64,000 nt of DNA from Ailanthus altissimus. Taxonomy: Eukaryota; Streptophyta; Magnoliopsida; Sapindales; Simaroubaceae. Position 1 is the first letter of the stretch. Each line of letters opens with the position of its first letter. Shown one piece after another: positions 49,224-60,864 of the stretch. Under the pieces are notes generated by a model. The model did not search any database and was not told the DNA's origin. It saw nothing but the letters and a program-made list of their open reading frames with translations. Where the stretch lies: contig OX327686.1 of the NCBI GenBank assembly GCA_946807835.1, positions 17,174,001-17,238,000 on the forward strand. The letters run 5' to 3'. Position numbers and translations under genes: made by a program.

Positions 49224-50668
49224 TGATGCAATATTTCTATATCTTAAATTAAGTGCAAGTATACACTATCGTATGCAAGTCATAAAGAGACTAATAAGTC
49301 GAATGTCGAACCCACAAGGATAATTTCTTCTTTTTAACCAATTACTAAAATGATATCTTCCTAATAATTATTCAGATAAATAAAAATCTAAGAATGAGTG
49401 CAGAAAATATAAAAGTAAAAACATAATGCAAGAGAATTATGTAATAGCAATATAGAGAAAACCTAAGATTAATACTATTCCTCAATATGCTTTCTAATGA
49501 TTAACTTTCTAATATTTAACTCCCTTAGTCTTTGTCATTGATCAAGACACTAATGTATTCACAAGCCTCTTCCAAGGTCATGCAAGTATACCTTAATTTA
49601 CCAAATACCTATATTCCTATGGTACTTGTAATAAATTAAGATTAATTAAGATTAAGTCTTATTGATCATACATGCTAATTAGGTATATTCCTATCCTAAA
49701 TTGAAACTTTCATATGCAACATTGAATGTTACTCTACAATCATGCATTAAATTACCTAGGTCTAAATATTATGATTCCTCTTCCGAGTTTATCAATATTA
49801 TTACCAACTCATTCACCATATATTGGCCAGATATATTGAAGCATTAAGATCAAGTAATTTAAATATCAAAGAACTAGGTTTATTAAATATTCGAAAGATA
49901 TGGCAATTATGCACACATATTGAGTTCAAGTATTAACCCTAGAAAATAAGTTTAGCTCGTGGCTACAAGAGAACAACAGTAAAAATAATAACAAATCATG
50001 ATACAATTAATAGCAAACCGATATAGATGTCGAATTGCTCTTAATTGCGCTGCCTAAGAACTCTTGATGATAAAGAATGCCTTGAATCTCTCTCTAAAGT
50101 TGCTTCAATTAAACTCCTATTGCGCTCTAAGACTCGTGCTTGGTATTTTTGGTATTCTTGAATTGCTCTAGGTTGCTCTTGGCTTCTTTTTGAAGGCTGG
50201 GAACGAGTGGCTTTTTATAGGAATTGATATGAGCTTGAAAATTTCAATTCTCGTCGGATTAGGAATCGCGCTACCACTGGGGCGCTATGCAATTATCGCT
50301 GGGGCAACGCGTGAAAAAGGCTTCACCGCTGGAGTGGTGGGTTTATGGCTCTAGGATGTTGTCTTGTCGCTGGAGCGATGAGTGTCTGGCGCTGGGGCGA
50401 CAGATGCGACTTAAACAGGTCCTTTATCTATTTCGATCACTATTCCAGAGCTGGGGCTATAATTCTCGTGGCGCTGGGGCGATGGACACATACTTTAAAA
50501 ACTTTGCATTTTAATCCCTATTTTCGCTTCTTTTGCATTCTTTCTTTAAATTTCGTTCAAATCCCTATAAATAACAATAATACACATAAATAGCCATCTA
50601 TTCTCATAAAATAATAAAATATCAATATTAAAAATATGAGAAAATATATGACAAATTTGCCCTTATCA
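49224..50668 (-). mobile_element. Solo LTR, family Q copy 4 (1445 bp)
   Basis: Minus-strand TGATAAGGGC...ATTGCATCA, TSD ATAGC exact at 49219-49223 and 50669-50673. Dyad array at about 50270-50480 with some mutated stems (ACCGCTGGAGTGGT keeps pairing through a G.T). Inserted in the pararetrovirus relic; the viral frame carries on across the site when the insertion is discounted. Confidence 0.9.
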
Positions 50669-50673
50669 ATAGC

Positions 50674-51300
50674 AAGTTACAATACATGCTATATAGGCAT
50701 GTAAACAGTTCAGTCAATCCTAGACATCTGCACATAGTCCTATTACTTCAAAAAAAATGGATGATAGTCTTAAACCATGAGATTCATTACTACCCTACTA
50801 TTAAAGACTATTTCACCTTCCCATACTCTTTGCAGTTATTCCAAGAAGAACACAAAATGAAGCTCAAAGCACTTGAAAAGATCTTGGCAAAAGAAAACTA
50901 AATTATTCCAGCTTCGATATGGATCTCTCCCTATGACCAAACACCTTGGGAGAATGTGCCACCAGACTTTTCTAAAAGAATGAATAATGCAATCTCTATT
51001 TTTTGCAAAAATCAGATCCGCGCCGTTCTATCACATCAAAGAAAAACATACTACTCTAGACACCATCACTACTCTCCAAATTCAAATGAATTTTCTCTAA
51101 ACCTGACAACTTTCCACAATCCAGTGTGCCAGGTGACCACATGCAGATTGATGACATATCTCACCAACCTAACTTGACTTTATCATTATTTCAAGATTCC
51201 CAACCTTATCCAACCGACAGTGAAGTCCAAAGAGAAGCAACCGCATTGATGAGAACTAGCTCAATAGACCCTACATCACTAGACACGAGAAGTTTTTAGG
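50674..51300 (+). pseudogene. C-terminal polyprotein remains of the endogenous pararetrovirus
   Basis: Plus-strand frames 50686-50901 and 50956-51177 contain aromatic- and charge-rich text (for example HYYPTIKDYFTFPYS and SIWISPYDQTPW) without internal stops except at 50899. They continue the frame entering the Q insertion. I cannot name this domain; some plant pararetroviruses carry a variable C-terminal extension after RNase H. The frame is lost before 51300. Old and disabled. Confidence 0.45.
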
Positions 51301-51598
51301 CCCAATTCAATGACTTTACCCAAGGATACGATAGTGATAATTCAAGCTACTCCTCACTTAATAGTTAATCATGACAGGAGTGCTTTTGCTTTATCTTTAT
51401 GTCAAGTGTGTTTTATCTTTATGTTATGTCTGCTTTTAATCTATTGGCAAAACAAAGTCCATGTTAGGACCACAAAAATCCTTGTAATTATTAAAGTTAA
51501 TTTGGCCTCAAGTCCAAAAGTTCTGATGTTAGTCGAAAAAATCTTCAAGTCATAAATGTATTGTCGGCCATTAGTGCCAAGATGGCAAGGTTCCCAAG

Positions 51599-51654
51599 TA
51601 TATAAAAGGGGCCTTTATTTTCAGTTTGTAGGCAGATTTGGGAGAAGAAATAAA
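51599..51654 (+). promoter_or_regulatory. Pararetrovirus-type TATA box and poly(A) signal, 50 bp apart
   Basis: TATATAAAAGGGGCC at 51599-51613 and AATAAA at 51649-51654. Plant pararetroviruses transcribe a terminally redundant RNA whose poly(A) signal lies a short way downstream of the promoter; the order and spacing here fit that design. Upstream, TTTATCTTTATGT occurs twice (51393-51440). Confidence 0.55.
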
Positions 51655-51699
51655 ATTTGTGTTTTGATATCAACTAAATGATCCACATCAAATCCTCTA

Positions 51700-52160
51700 G
51701 ATTCGAGACAAGTTTAGAATCATTTCCCTAATTTCCCTTTTATCAAAATTAAGCTAAGTTCTATTTGTTTATTTGACTTTTTTTAATCATCTTACCTAAC
51801 TCATCACGCTTCCGACACAATTTTATCACACTTATATATCAATAAATATTTATTAAAACTTTTGTGGCCTATTGTCCCTTATAAATGGTAAAGTAAAAAT
51901 CATTATTTTCTTTTTGCCTAGCAAGAACCAAGAAAAATATATTTGAACATACTTACACATATGCTTCATAGCTATTATCATTTATTTTTAAAAAGATTTC
52001 ATTTAAACCACAGAATTCTTTTCTCACAACAACCAACATCCATAGCCATTATTATTTGTAATTGATAATTTTGCATTTAAAACTCAATCTCTTTCTCTAA
52101 TAAATAATAAAAACAAATCTAACGGCTTATATAGACTTTACATTGCAGCAACCTTTTTTT
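51700..52160. other. AT-rich spacer before the LOG pseudogene
   Basis: No repeat or frame recognised. The first part may still be viral leader. Confidence 0.5.
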
Positions 52161-52163
52161 TTC

Positions 52164-52171
52164 TATAAATA
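52164..52171 (+). promoter_or_regulatory. TATA-like box upstream of the LOG pseudogene
   Basis: TATAAATA, 68 bp before the ancestral start position. May be chance in AT-rich DNA. Confidence 0.4.
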
Positions 52172-52231
52172 CATTGTTTCTGCATCCTTATACAAACTCG
52201 AAAACATTCAAATATTAGGGTGAGCGTAACA

Positions 52232-52882
52232 ATAGAGGAAACTTCAGCTCGTAGATTCACAAAATTTTGTGTCTTTTGTGGATCTAACTCTAGAAATACT
52301 GAAGAGTTTGTAAAAGTTGTAGAAAATCTTAGTAAGGTGTTAGCTGAGCAAAATATACATTTAGTATGGAGGAGGTAGTCGTGGGTTAATGGGGTCGTTG
52401 CAGAAGCTGCACAAATAAAGGCAGTTAAGTTTTGGATATCATTCCAAAATCTCTAGTTATTGAAAATATTATAAGAAAAACAGTTGGGGATGAATTACAA
52501 GTCTCATCTATGCACGAACGGATGGCACAAATGCTTAGGTATGTAGATGCCTTCATAGCTCTACCAGGAGGTCTCGAGACTTTGGAGGAAAGTTTTTAAA
52601 TTGCCTCATAGGCACAATTACAAATTCACAAAAAAACCTATTGGTTTGTTAAATGTTAATGGTTTTTATAATGGGTTGTTTTCTTTTCTTGATTATGCAG
52701 TGGAAAGATAATTCATCCCACTTCTAGCATAGTAGATTCTTATTTCTACTCCAACTGTTGATCAACTAATTAATCAATTATAGTCTTTTATCCCTTTGCC
52801 TAATCCAACATTGTATCAGTTAGATTAGTCTACTCATGACAGTGATAAGAAGCACAAAATAGATTTAAATCTCCATCTATAG
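52232..52882 (+). pseudogene. Full-length, intronless LOG-like pseudogene (cytokinin riboside 5'-monophosphate phosphoribohydrolase)
   Basis: LOG enzymes release active cytokinin bases from nucleotides in the cytosol. The sequence covers the whole family length (about 216 codons): start region with ATG mutated to ATA (52232-52234, then GAG GAA), RRFTKFCVFCGSNSRN, a YGGGSRGLMG block readable in a shifted frame at about 52365-52395, SSMHERMAQM, DAFIALPGG near 52550-52575, the IHKKPIGLLNVNGFYNG segment at about 52625-52680, and the tail KKHKIDLNLHL with stop at 52880-52882. The usual catalytic PGGxGTxxE reads PGGLETLEE. Several frameshifts and stops (for instance within the GGG block and after EES). 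Plant LOG genes have several introns; none is seen, so a processed copy is likely. Confidence 0.85.
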
Positions 52883-52948
52883 CCTCTACTATTATTTTGT
52901 TGCTGCCATTGTTGTTGTTGTTTTTTTTTTTGGCAAGATTTCTATTTC

Positions 52949-52954
52949 AATAAA
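52949..52954 (+). terminator. Poly(A) signal of the LOG pseudogene
   Basis: AATAAA 67 bp after the pseudogene stop, in a T-rich 3' UTR-like stretch. No clear poly(A) tail follows. Confidence 0.45.
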
Positions 52955-53029
52955 AGTTACTTCAATTGATGTCTTTATTACTCTACTTCTCTTTTTTTTT
53001 ACATTGAGAAATTTATCTCAATTTGCTCT

Positions 53030-54160
53030 TGCTAGTAACTGGGGATAAATAGAACAATTGGGTATTTAGGGTCAAAAAAGGTAACTGGGGATAAATATAC
53101 ATCTAAAGTAGGCTAAAAAAGGCTCAATCGATCCAAAGATGGCCTAATGTCATTTTTCTATTCATGTGTTTCCTAGGATTTTGCCTTAAGCAGTAATCAA
53201 GTAAGTTCTATAGTGCTAGTCATCGAGACTGTGGTGTACTACTTAAGCAAAAAGTATCTCTCAATGAAAAAAATTCAACTAATATATGCTTAATGCAATG
53301 TGCTTAAGAATAAGTGATCAAAAATAAGTTTGAATTCCATTCAAGATTCTTGATATAAGAATTATCTCAAGCATTTATTGTTTCCTAAAGACTTGAAAAA
53401 ATAAATTCAACCATTATTCTATTTCTTATCATAGACTAATGATTATCTTCTCAACCAAAACTAACAACTAAAAGAAAAAAATTTACCCAAAAGACAACCA
53501 ATCAATATAAGCAGTAAAATTAAACACAAGAAAATGTGTTTCCCACCCTAGGCTTAAATTAGACATTGTCCCAATGTTGAAAAATAAAGAACTGAGAGCA
53601 AGAAACTTCCATGGTAAGTAAATTTTAAGCATTGTAGTGTTGTTTGTCTATTGATGTTACTGTGGTTTTTCTTGGCTCCTAACACTTGCAATTATTTGTG
53701 CTGGTCCCCTGAATGCTTGTATTCCTATTTTATTCCTAAAAAGAAAAGAAACTAAAGTAAATAAAAATAGAAACTAAGCAAATATAAAAAAAAAAATTTA
53801 CTTGGCTTGCCTCCCAAAAAGCGCTTAATTTAACATTGTCAGCTTGACGAGGCTTCTTCTATTCTTATAATAGATTAAAGGTAATGATGGACGCATCTTT
53901 GTTTTTGCTCTTGCTAGCTCTCCTCTCTTTAGGCTTCTTTATCTTTGCAATTAATCCTTAGGCAGCAAATTTTCCTTTATTCTTCTTGTGCTTTTTCGGA
54001 AAGACTTTAATCTTAGACTGGAAAAGTGATTCTCTTGTACCTTTTTCTATGATCCTTTCATTGTACTATTATTGTTTCTTCTTTTTTCTCTTGTTTCTAC
54101 ACTACGACTCCTTCTTTTGGATGCAAGGACCTAATATCTCCATGTCTTTGAGTTGCTTAG
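53030..54160 (-). mobile_element. 3' interior of Athila-like element S, non-coding
   Basis: Minus strand: basic Lys/Arg-rich remnants at about 54120-53870, then AAGCGCTTTTTGGGAGGCAAGCC at 53828-53803 (end-of-polyprotein motif common in Athila-like elements), then CATTGGGACAATGTC at 53580-53565 and the 3' untranslated stretch matching 25990-26460 of element R. The 3' LTR is missing; sequence passes into LOG 3' flank near 53000-53030. The last five bases (54156-54160, CTTAG) are the TSD of P copy 5. Confidence 0.7.
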
Positions 54161-55778
54161 TATTGAGGATCAATTATACAAGGGTGTATGCATGAGCCAC
54201 AGTGTTTATTGCAAAAATACGTATCTCATACATATTTAACGCAACAAAAACTTTAAAACATACACATGTAAACAATATTAATCAAATTAATATATCAAAA
54301 GTAAGTTGAGAAATCACTAATACGTGTAACATTTTACACGTGTATATATGGAGTCCGCCGGGAGTCACACTTATAAGCAGTTTTAGTCACCAACTTGATG
54401 GGGTTGGCGAGCTAGAATAGCACCTCCTTTAATCCAACACAGGATTAACCCTTAACCCAAAAATGGCCAGTTCTTTATATTTTGCTCTTTCTCTCTCATG
54501 GTTCAAGAAAAGAAAAGGAAGCAACAATTGCTTCTCTATTTAAAAAGCAAAGAAATTGAAATAGAAAGGAAAATATAACAATTATATTTTTTCTCACTCT
54601 CCTTTCCCGTTTCTTAACACATATATATCTCTATTTTGCATAAAATAATAATATTATATATAAAATTAATATAATTTAGCCACTAAGAGCTAAAATAATA
54701 ACAAACAAATAAAATAATATATTTTATATATGTAATGCATGACAACTATCATGTATTATATATATATATTATATTATTAATAATATAAGATATTATGATT
54801 ATTTAACAATTAAATAATCATAATGACCATTTTACTCTTCATAAATAGTTACCAAGTATACCTCTTAGAGGGTTCCACTAAATTTCACACTTGGGTAAAC
54901 TCAACTGAGGGTCCATAATACGCCACGTGTCATAATACAATTAGTAAATAATAATTATGAATTAATTATTGTATTTAACACTTTAATACAGACACGTACG
55001 TATTCCTGTGGTAGTGCTGAATATTATTAGATTAAATACTTTAATTCGGCAAGCCGCCCCAGTGCACAATGAGTACACTCTATATCGCGGGACTCCTTAG
55101 GTCCACGCTCGATTCGTCAAATGGAACTATTCCATAAGTCTGTGAGCAATGTCTTACGCAAACGTCACGAATATTAAAAATCAATGCGTTGAACCATACA
55201 AGTTAAGGTTACAATGCATATGTATAGTCCTTCCATCATATATATCTTAGATGTGGAAGGACATAGATCAACACCGCTAAATTCTCATGTGCTCATCCAT
55301 AAACCTATCTCTAAAATGGTATCTCATTGAACAATATAAGCAAACTCTTTGCCATATTGTTTAACCATGTGAAAACTCCTTTCCCGGGGTTACTACTTAT
55401 AACCACAAGACTTCCTTGGAGCATCTGGATATATCACTCTCTATGAAAGCTGAAGGATCCCATATCTGCACACACTAGACTCCATGAGCCTCGGACTATA
55501 CCTAACAATACCCAACGGTTAGACCACAGAAGGTCTCTGACATGTGTGGAACCAAAGTATGGTGGATCACTTACAATTCCACCGTGGTGTTCAGGTCAAA
55601 GGACCACGTATACTACTCAACTCGAGAGGACCTTCCATTGATAGCAACATAAGATGTCTATTGGGGTCCTCATAAGTCTGTTCAGTACTTAGTTCTAACT
55701 GATTACTCGTATGCCTATACAATCTCCAAGATTCTAATCAATTAGGAACGACCAACTATACCTTACAAATATAGACAT

Positions 55779-57255
55779 TGATGCGATATTTCTATATCTT
55801 AAAATTAAGTGCAAGTATACACTATTGTAACAAGTAATAAATAGACTTATAAAGTCGGATGTTGAACCTACAAAGATAATTTTTAGTTTCTACCAAGTAT
55901 TAAAATTATATCTTTCTTGTAATTATTCAGGAAAAATCAAATCTTAATTTTGTAATAAATTTAAGTAAAATAAAAGTGCAGAAAATAAATGCTACAACTT
56001 AAATAAAATAAGAAATAGCAATATAGAGAAAGCCTATGGTTAATTACTATTATTCAATATGTTTTCTAAAGATTAATCCTTTTAATATTTATATCTCTCA
56101 ATCCTTAGTCTTTGTTATTGATCAAGACACTAATGTATTCACAAACCTCTCCCAAGGTTATGCAAGTATATCACAATTTAGCAAATATCTATATTCCTAT
56201 GGTACTTGTAATAAATTAAAATTCATTAAGAACAAATCTTATTGACCATACATGCCAATTAGGTATATTCATATCCTAATTCGAAACTTGCATATGCAAC
56301 ATTGAATGTTACTCTACAATCATGCTTCAAATTATCTAGGTCTAAATACAAACATGCCAATTAGGTATATTCATATCCTAATTCGAAACTTGCATATGCA
56401 ACATTGAATGTTACTCTACAATCATGCATCAAATTATCTAGGTCTAAATACAATGATGCCTCTTTTGAGTTTATCAAAGTATTACCAATTCAATCATAAT
56501 ATTGATCAGATATAATGAAGCATTAAGAATAAATAATTTGAATAATGAAGAATTGAGTTCAAATAAATATTAAAAGATCCAACAATTAAGGTCACACATT
56601 GACTTCAAGTAATAACCCTATAAAATAAATTTAGCTTATGATAATAAGAGAATTATGGATAAAAAATAAAATAAACAAGATACAATCAAAACCAAATTAA
56701 TATAGACGTCAATTTTGCACTTGGTTGATACACCAAAGATTTCCCAATAATCTTTTGCTTCCTTGAATTGCCCTTGCTTCTCTCTCTAAAAATTGCTCTT
56801 TTTAATATGTTGTGGCTCTAAGAGCCTTAAGGTGCGCGTTTTTAAGTTGTGTGCCCTAAGCTGTGAGATAAAAGGCCTTTATATAGGGATTGATTGGAGT
56901 ATTTGAGTTATATTTCATTTTTACTGTAGCGTGAATGCTGTTCACTGATAATGTTCCTATATACTATTCACACACACTGTTCCCTGCTGGTGCGAAAAGC
57001 TTTGGGTGTTGGAACGTCGCTGAGGTGATATACTATTCATTACTGAGGCGACGGTACTATAGTAAATCACTGTAATGTACACTGTAGCAATTTGATATTT
57101 TGCCTTGCTTTTTTACATTTTCATCCCTAATTGCTCAATTGACTCCAAACCTATAAAATAATAAGAAAACATATAGAAAGCCTAATATTCTTATTAAAAT
57201 GAGTAATAAATTAAGTTAAGGGAGTAAAAATAATATATATAATTTACGCTTATCA
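55779..57255 (-). mobile_element. Solo LTR, family Q copy 5 (1477 bp)
   Basis: The plus strand starts TGATGCGATATTTC and ends ACGCTTATCA. TSD GACAT exact at 55774-55778 and 57256-57260. It is the most diverged Q copy: its GC dyads are reduced to remnants (56990-57060) and its upstream half resembles LTR S. A 102-bp tandem duplication lies at 56251-56454. Confidence 0.88.
56251..56454. repeat. 102-bp tandem duplication in Q copy 5
   Basis: Two units starting CATGCCAATTAGGTATATTC at 56251 and 56353, nearly identical; other Q copies have one. Confidence 0.95.
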
Positions 57256-57659
57256 GACATACACTGATCTATAAGAATTAATGGGATTTACCAACAGACT
57301 TGCGTCAGTAGAAATAGATTAGGAACAATATATATATATTTAAGAACATGCTTGCATAATGACATATCCTAGCAGGCCATTGCAACTCTTGCAACTATAT
57401 CATTATAAGCATATTCTGAGGTCTTTGTCCAGTTACAGACAATATTTCAACTTTTAGAATATTTACTAACTCTTAGCACCTGTCTAAACTTCTTTAGACA
57501 GTATCTAAACTCCTTCAGATAATACGGAGTTTGTAGCGTAACAAGCATTAAACCATATTATTAAGAAATAATTAGCGATATAACAAAATATATATTATAT
57601 AGATATCAAATATTTATACAAAACTGGGATGACATGTAGGCACAACCCTAACACTTAGT

Positions 57660-57923
57660 GTTTGGGTGTACCACATTAATGCTGAAACACTCTTCACTCT
57701 TAGATGGTAAGTTGATCTCTTTGAAGACTTTGAAAGTGGCAGTGTCCTCTTATACTTTCATGGTCAACTCCCATTTTTATACATCTATAACTGTTCATTC
57801 GGTTGCTAGGAAAGCTCTTCTAAGGATGATAAAAATCTTCTTATCTTCTTCCATGTCTAAAATGATAAAATCTACAGAAAAGATAAACTTATCTACCTTT
57901 ATTAGCACCTCCTCTATGATTAC
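57660..57923 (-). pseudogene. Athila-type gypsy aspartic protease fragment (element S)
   Basis: The minus-strand frame from 57923 reads VIIEEVLIKVDKFIFSVDF, then IILDMEEDKKIFIIL and RRAFLATE, with VIDV and WELTMKV further on between stops. These are the characteristic blocks of the protease region of Athila/Tat gypsy polyproteins (consensus '...VDKFIFPVDFVVLDMEED...PIILGRPFLAT'). The segment ends at P copy 5. The RT, RNase H and integrase that should follow are absent beyond it, so a large deletion predates or accompanied that insertion. Confidence 0.8.
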
Positions 57924-58869
57924 CTTTGGATAGGCCAAAGATCAATCAGCAAGTAAGAGTGTGACATTTATAAATCTTGCTTCTCTCAAACTTAACTTGT
58001 TATAGACGGAGAGGGGCATGAGATTAATGCTTGCTCCTAGATCACATAGAACTTTTTCAAGGTCATGATTGCTAATACAGTATGGGATGGTAAAGCTTTC
58101 GAGACCCTTGAACTTAGAAGATAGCTTCTTTTAAATAATGGTACTAGTGCTACTCCTCTATTAATGCTACGGTCTCATAATCCTCCGGTCTCATATTCTT
58201 TAAAAGGATGCTTTTCATAAATGTCAGGCAAAATGAAGATAAATATTTAGTTTTTCAAGAAATTTAAAAAATTACTTATCTAGTTTTTTATTTTGCAGCC
58301 TCTAAGAGAATAGTGGAGGTAGTGTGCACTACTGATTCTATATGTTGCTACTGGTATTGTTTGTTATGCTTTTATTTTTTTGTACTTCAAAATTTTTCTG
58401 CACTCGTATACTAGTTTCTACACCTTTCTTTGTTGAAATTTTTGCACTTTTCTGGCACTATTTTTTGGACTAGTATGCTATTGTTTTGCTAGTTTAGCAT
58501 TTGGTTTGTGCCTTTGTAGCCTTTAAGGGAAAGGTATAGGTGGTTTATAAAGTTGCACTTTATCTTCTTGTACCATATTTTTCTTCTCCTTCATATTTGA
58601 TGGTGGTGTTTGAGATGTGTTATCATTTAAGATCTTACCATTTTTCAAGTTGACGACATGACATTGCTTTACAATTCTTCTTGGATTTGCTTTGGTGTCA
58701 CTTGGTAGAGCTCCTTGAGGTTGCTTGTTAATAGTTGTAGTAAGTTACCCCATTTAAACCTTTAAATACTTCAAGGTTACTTAGTAATTCTACATGATGG
58801 TGTCATTTGACTTAATATAATGCATAAACATGTATTCCAATGACGGCTTCTTTTCTTGTGGTGGCTGAA
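57924..58869 (-). other. Gag-protease linker of element S
   Basis: Decayed coding sequence between gag and protease; pieces of low-complexity linker only. No separate gene. Confidence 0.5.
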
Positions 58870-59706
58870 ATCCCGGGGATTCATTGGCCTAGATGACTCC
58901 CTTTGGTTATTATGCCAAGAGAAGTTAGATTGTGAATTTTTCTATTGTCGGTTAAAGTTACTCACATAATTTATTGACTCTATGCACCGTCTATTCATGT
59001 TGTTATCACCACAAAAGTCAAAAGTCACGAGTCACTTGCTGAGTTTTGACAGTGTTTAATACACCAAGCCTCTTAGATAACATATTGATTTACACTACAA
59101 ATACATTAAATGCGTTAATCTCATGCACACTGATGACTCTCTTAAGTGTAACCCTCTCAGTTGGCCATTGGTAACTATTAGATGCCATCTCCTATAGTAG
59201 ATCATAAGCCTCATCTGTAAACTTATTCATCAAAGCTCATCCAGTAGTGGCATCTACAATAGTCCTTAAATGACCTACTAGTCCATTATAGAATATTTGG
59301 ACTAATAGCCATTTACGGACTCTGTGGTGAAGACACTTCCTCAACATGTCCGTGAAGTGCTCCCAAGACTTATATAACGACTCCTCATCAATCTAACTAA
59401 ATGAGCTAATATCATTCCTTATCTTTGCTAGAGAGAAGAACGTGGCTAGAAACTTGTGTGCTAGGTCATCCCACGTTGATATGGATCCATATGGCAATGA
59501 TACCAGCTCTTTGCTTTGTCTCTTAATGAGAAAGGGAATATTCTAAGTCGAATGGCAACGTCTGAGACTCTATTGCACTTGAATGTATCATAAATTTCTA
59601 AAACATTCACGATATGCATATTAGGATCGTCATTGGGGGCACCAATGAATTGCACACACTTCTTCAGCATATAAATAGTACTCGACTTGATCTCAAAGTT
59701 GTTCAC
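58870..59706 (-). pseudogene. Athila-type gypsy gag (element S)
   Basis: Minus strand from the ATG at 59706: MNNFEIKSSTIYMLKK, then IRLRIFPFSLRDKAKSWY, followed near 59465 by a frameshift into AHKFLATFFSLAKIRND, ESLYKSWEHFTDMLRKC and ALMNKFTDEAYDLL, reaching about 59150. Weak traces of the Asn/Pro-rich tail (NESPGFQPP) are at about 58890-58865. This block order is that of Athila/Tat gag (retrotrans_gag). At least three stops plus the frameshift. The start is supported by its position a short way after the 5' LTR. Confidence 0.85.
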
Positions 59707-59757
59707 ATTGATTATTGGTCAATGAATTCTAGACTAAACACCATCTATAGTAGAGAC

Positions 59758-60864
59758 TGCATATTCAATAATAGCAAAGTATTCAATAATAGCAAAGCAC
59801 AAGTGAACACTATCATATCAAGTAATTTAGGATTTAAGTCCAAGTTTTCGCTCCTCCCATATGGACTATTTAGTTTTACTTAACTCTTATCTAAGTGAAT
59901 CAAAATAAGAAATGAATCTAATTCTATTGAATTAAACATAACTTAATATTAACCAAAATTAAGTAAAGGGTTGAATTCACTAATTAAGAATGACTATATC
60001 ACACCATAACAATTATCCATATGTTTATGGTAATTCAAAAAGAATGTAATTCATTAAAATGTGTCTAAATAATACCATATATACTATTTAGGTATATTTT
60101 TATCCCATGTAGAACTTATAGTTGTTACCTTATGATCATGCATTAAATTATCATAGGCTAAACACATATCTCTTTTTCGAGTTTATTATGGTTCCTTAAT
60201 AATTCAAAATATTGGCACGATATAATAAAAGCAATAAACACAACATAGAATGAATCAATTGTATGTATTGAGTTCATAAACTAAGAAAGTCAATTAAATC
60301 CAACTGCATACTAGCCTCAAAAGTCTAACCTTAGAAATAAAAACTTAAGTCATGATGAAATAAAGAGTTCTAGAGATTATAAGAATAACATCATGAAAAT
60401 CGAGATAAAGAGTTGAGGAGATAGAACTATTTTTTTTGTAGCCGTCAATCTTCCAGTCTTTTTGATCTTAAAAAAATTGTTCTTTCTTTCTCTTCTTCTC
60501 TCTTATTTTGATTCCTCAAAATAGGCATTTTAGTCTTCTATTTTTATGTTTATGTCTTCAAATTAAGGTAAAACTTCAAATATAGGTGAAATTATGATTT
60601 ACTGTTCATAGGGTTATTGCTCACGAGTATTGTTCATACAGCGCCACGGTGCTGATACCGTTGCCAATCATTGTAGCAAACCCGCTATAGTAGGGTATTG
60701 TAGCAATTTATAAGTTTTTGGCTTATTTTTATTAGACTTTCATCCTTGTTTACTCTGTTGACTCCAAACCTATAGAATAACCATAAAATACGTAAAAGCC
60801 AAATAATCTTAATTTCAACAAATAATTTTAAGCTTCGAAAAGGAAATATTAGACCTACCTATCA
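59758..60864 (-). mobile_element. 5' LTR of Athila-like element S (1107 bp)
   Basis: Minus-strand TGATAGGTAGG...TATGCA, with gag starting 52 bp beyond its end. Contains the dyad CAGCGC-CACG-GTGCTG at 60639-60654 and the conserved downstream half shared with Q, R and U. An 18-bp word (AATAATAGCAAAG) is doubled at its end (59766-59800). The primer-binding site is too decayed to identify. Confidence 0.75.

Larger units (their letters stand above)
54161..57653 (-). mobile_element. Solo LTR, family P copy 5, split by Q copy 5
   Basis: Minus-strand TGTTAGGGTTGTGCC...GATCCTCAATA. TSD CTTAG exact at 54156-54160 and 57654-57658. Length 2011 bp without the nested Q LTR and one of its TSD copies. The hairpin is at 55330-55361 (AACAATAT/ATATTGTT, inner GCAAA/TTTGC). 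Inserted between the protease and 3' parts of gypsy element S. Confidence 0.88.

Noticed and set aside
57658..57933. Plus-strand 91-codon open frame
   Set aside because: Antisense of the Athila-type protease fragment.
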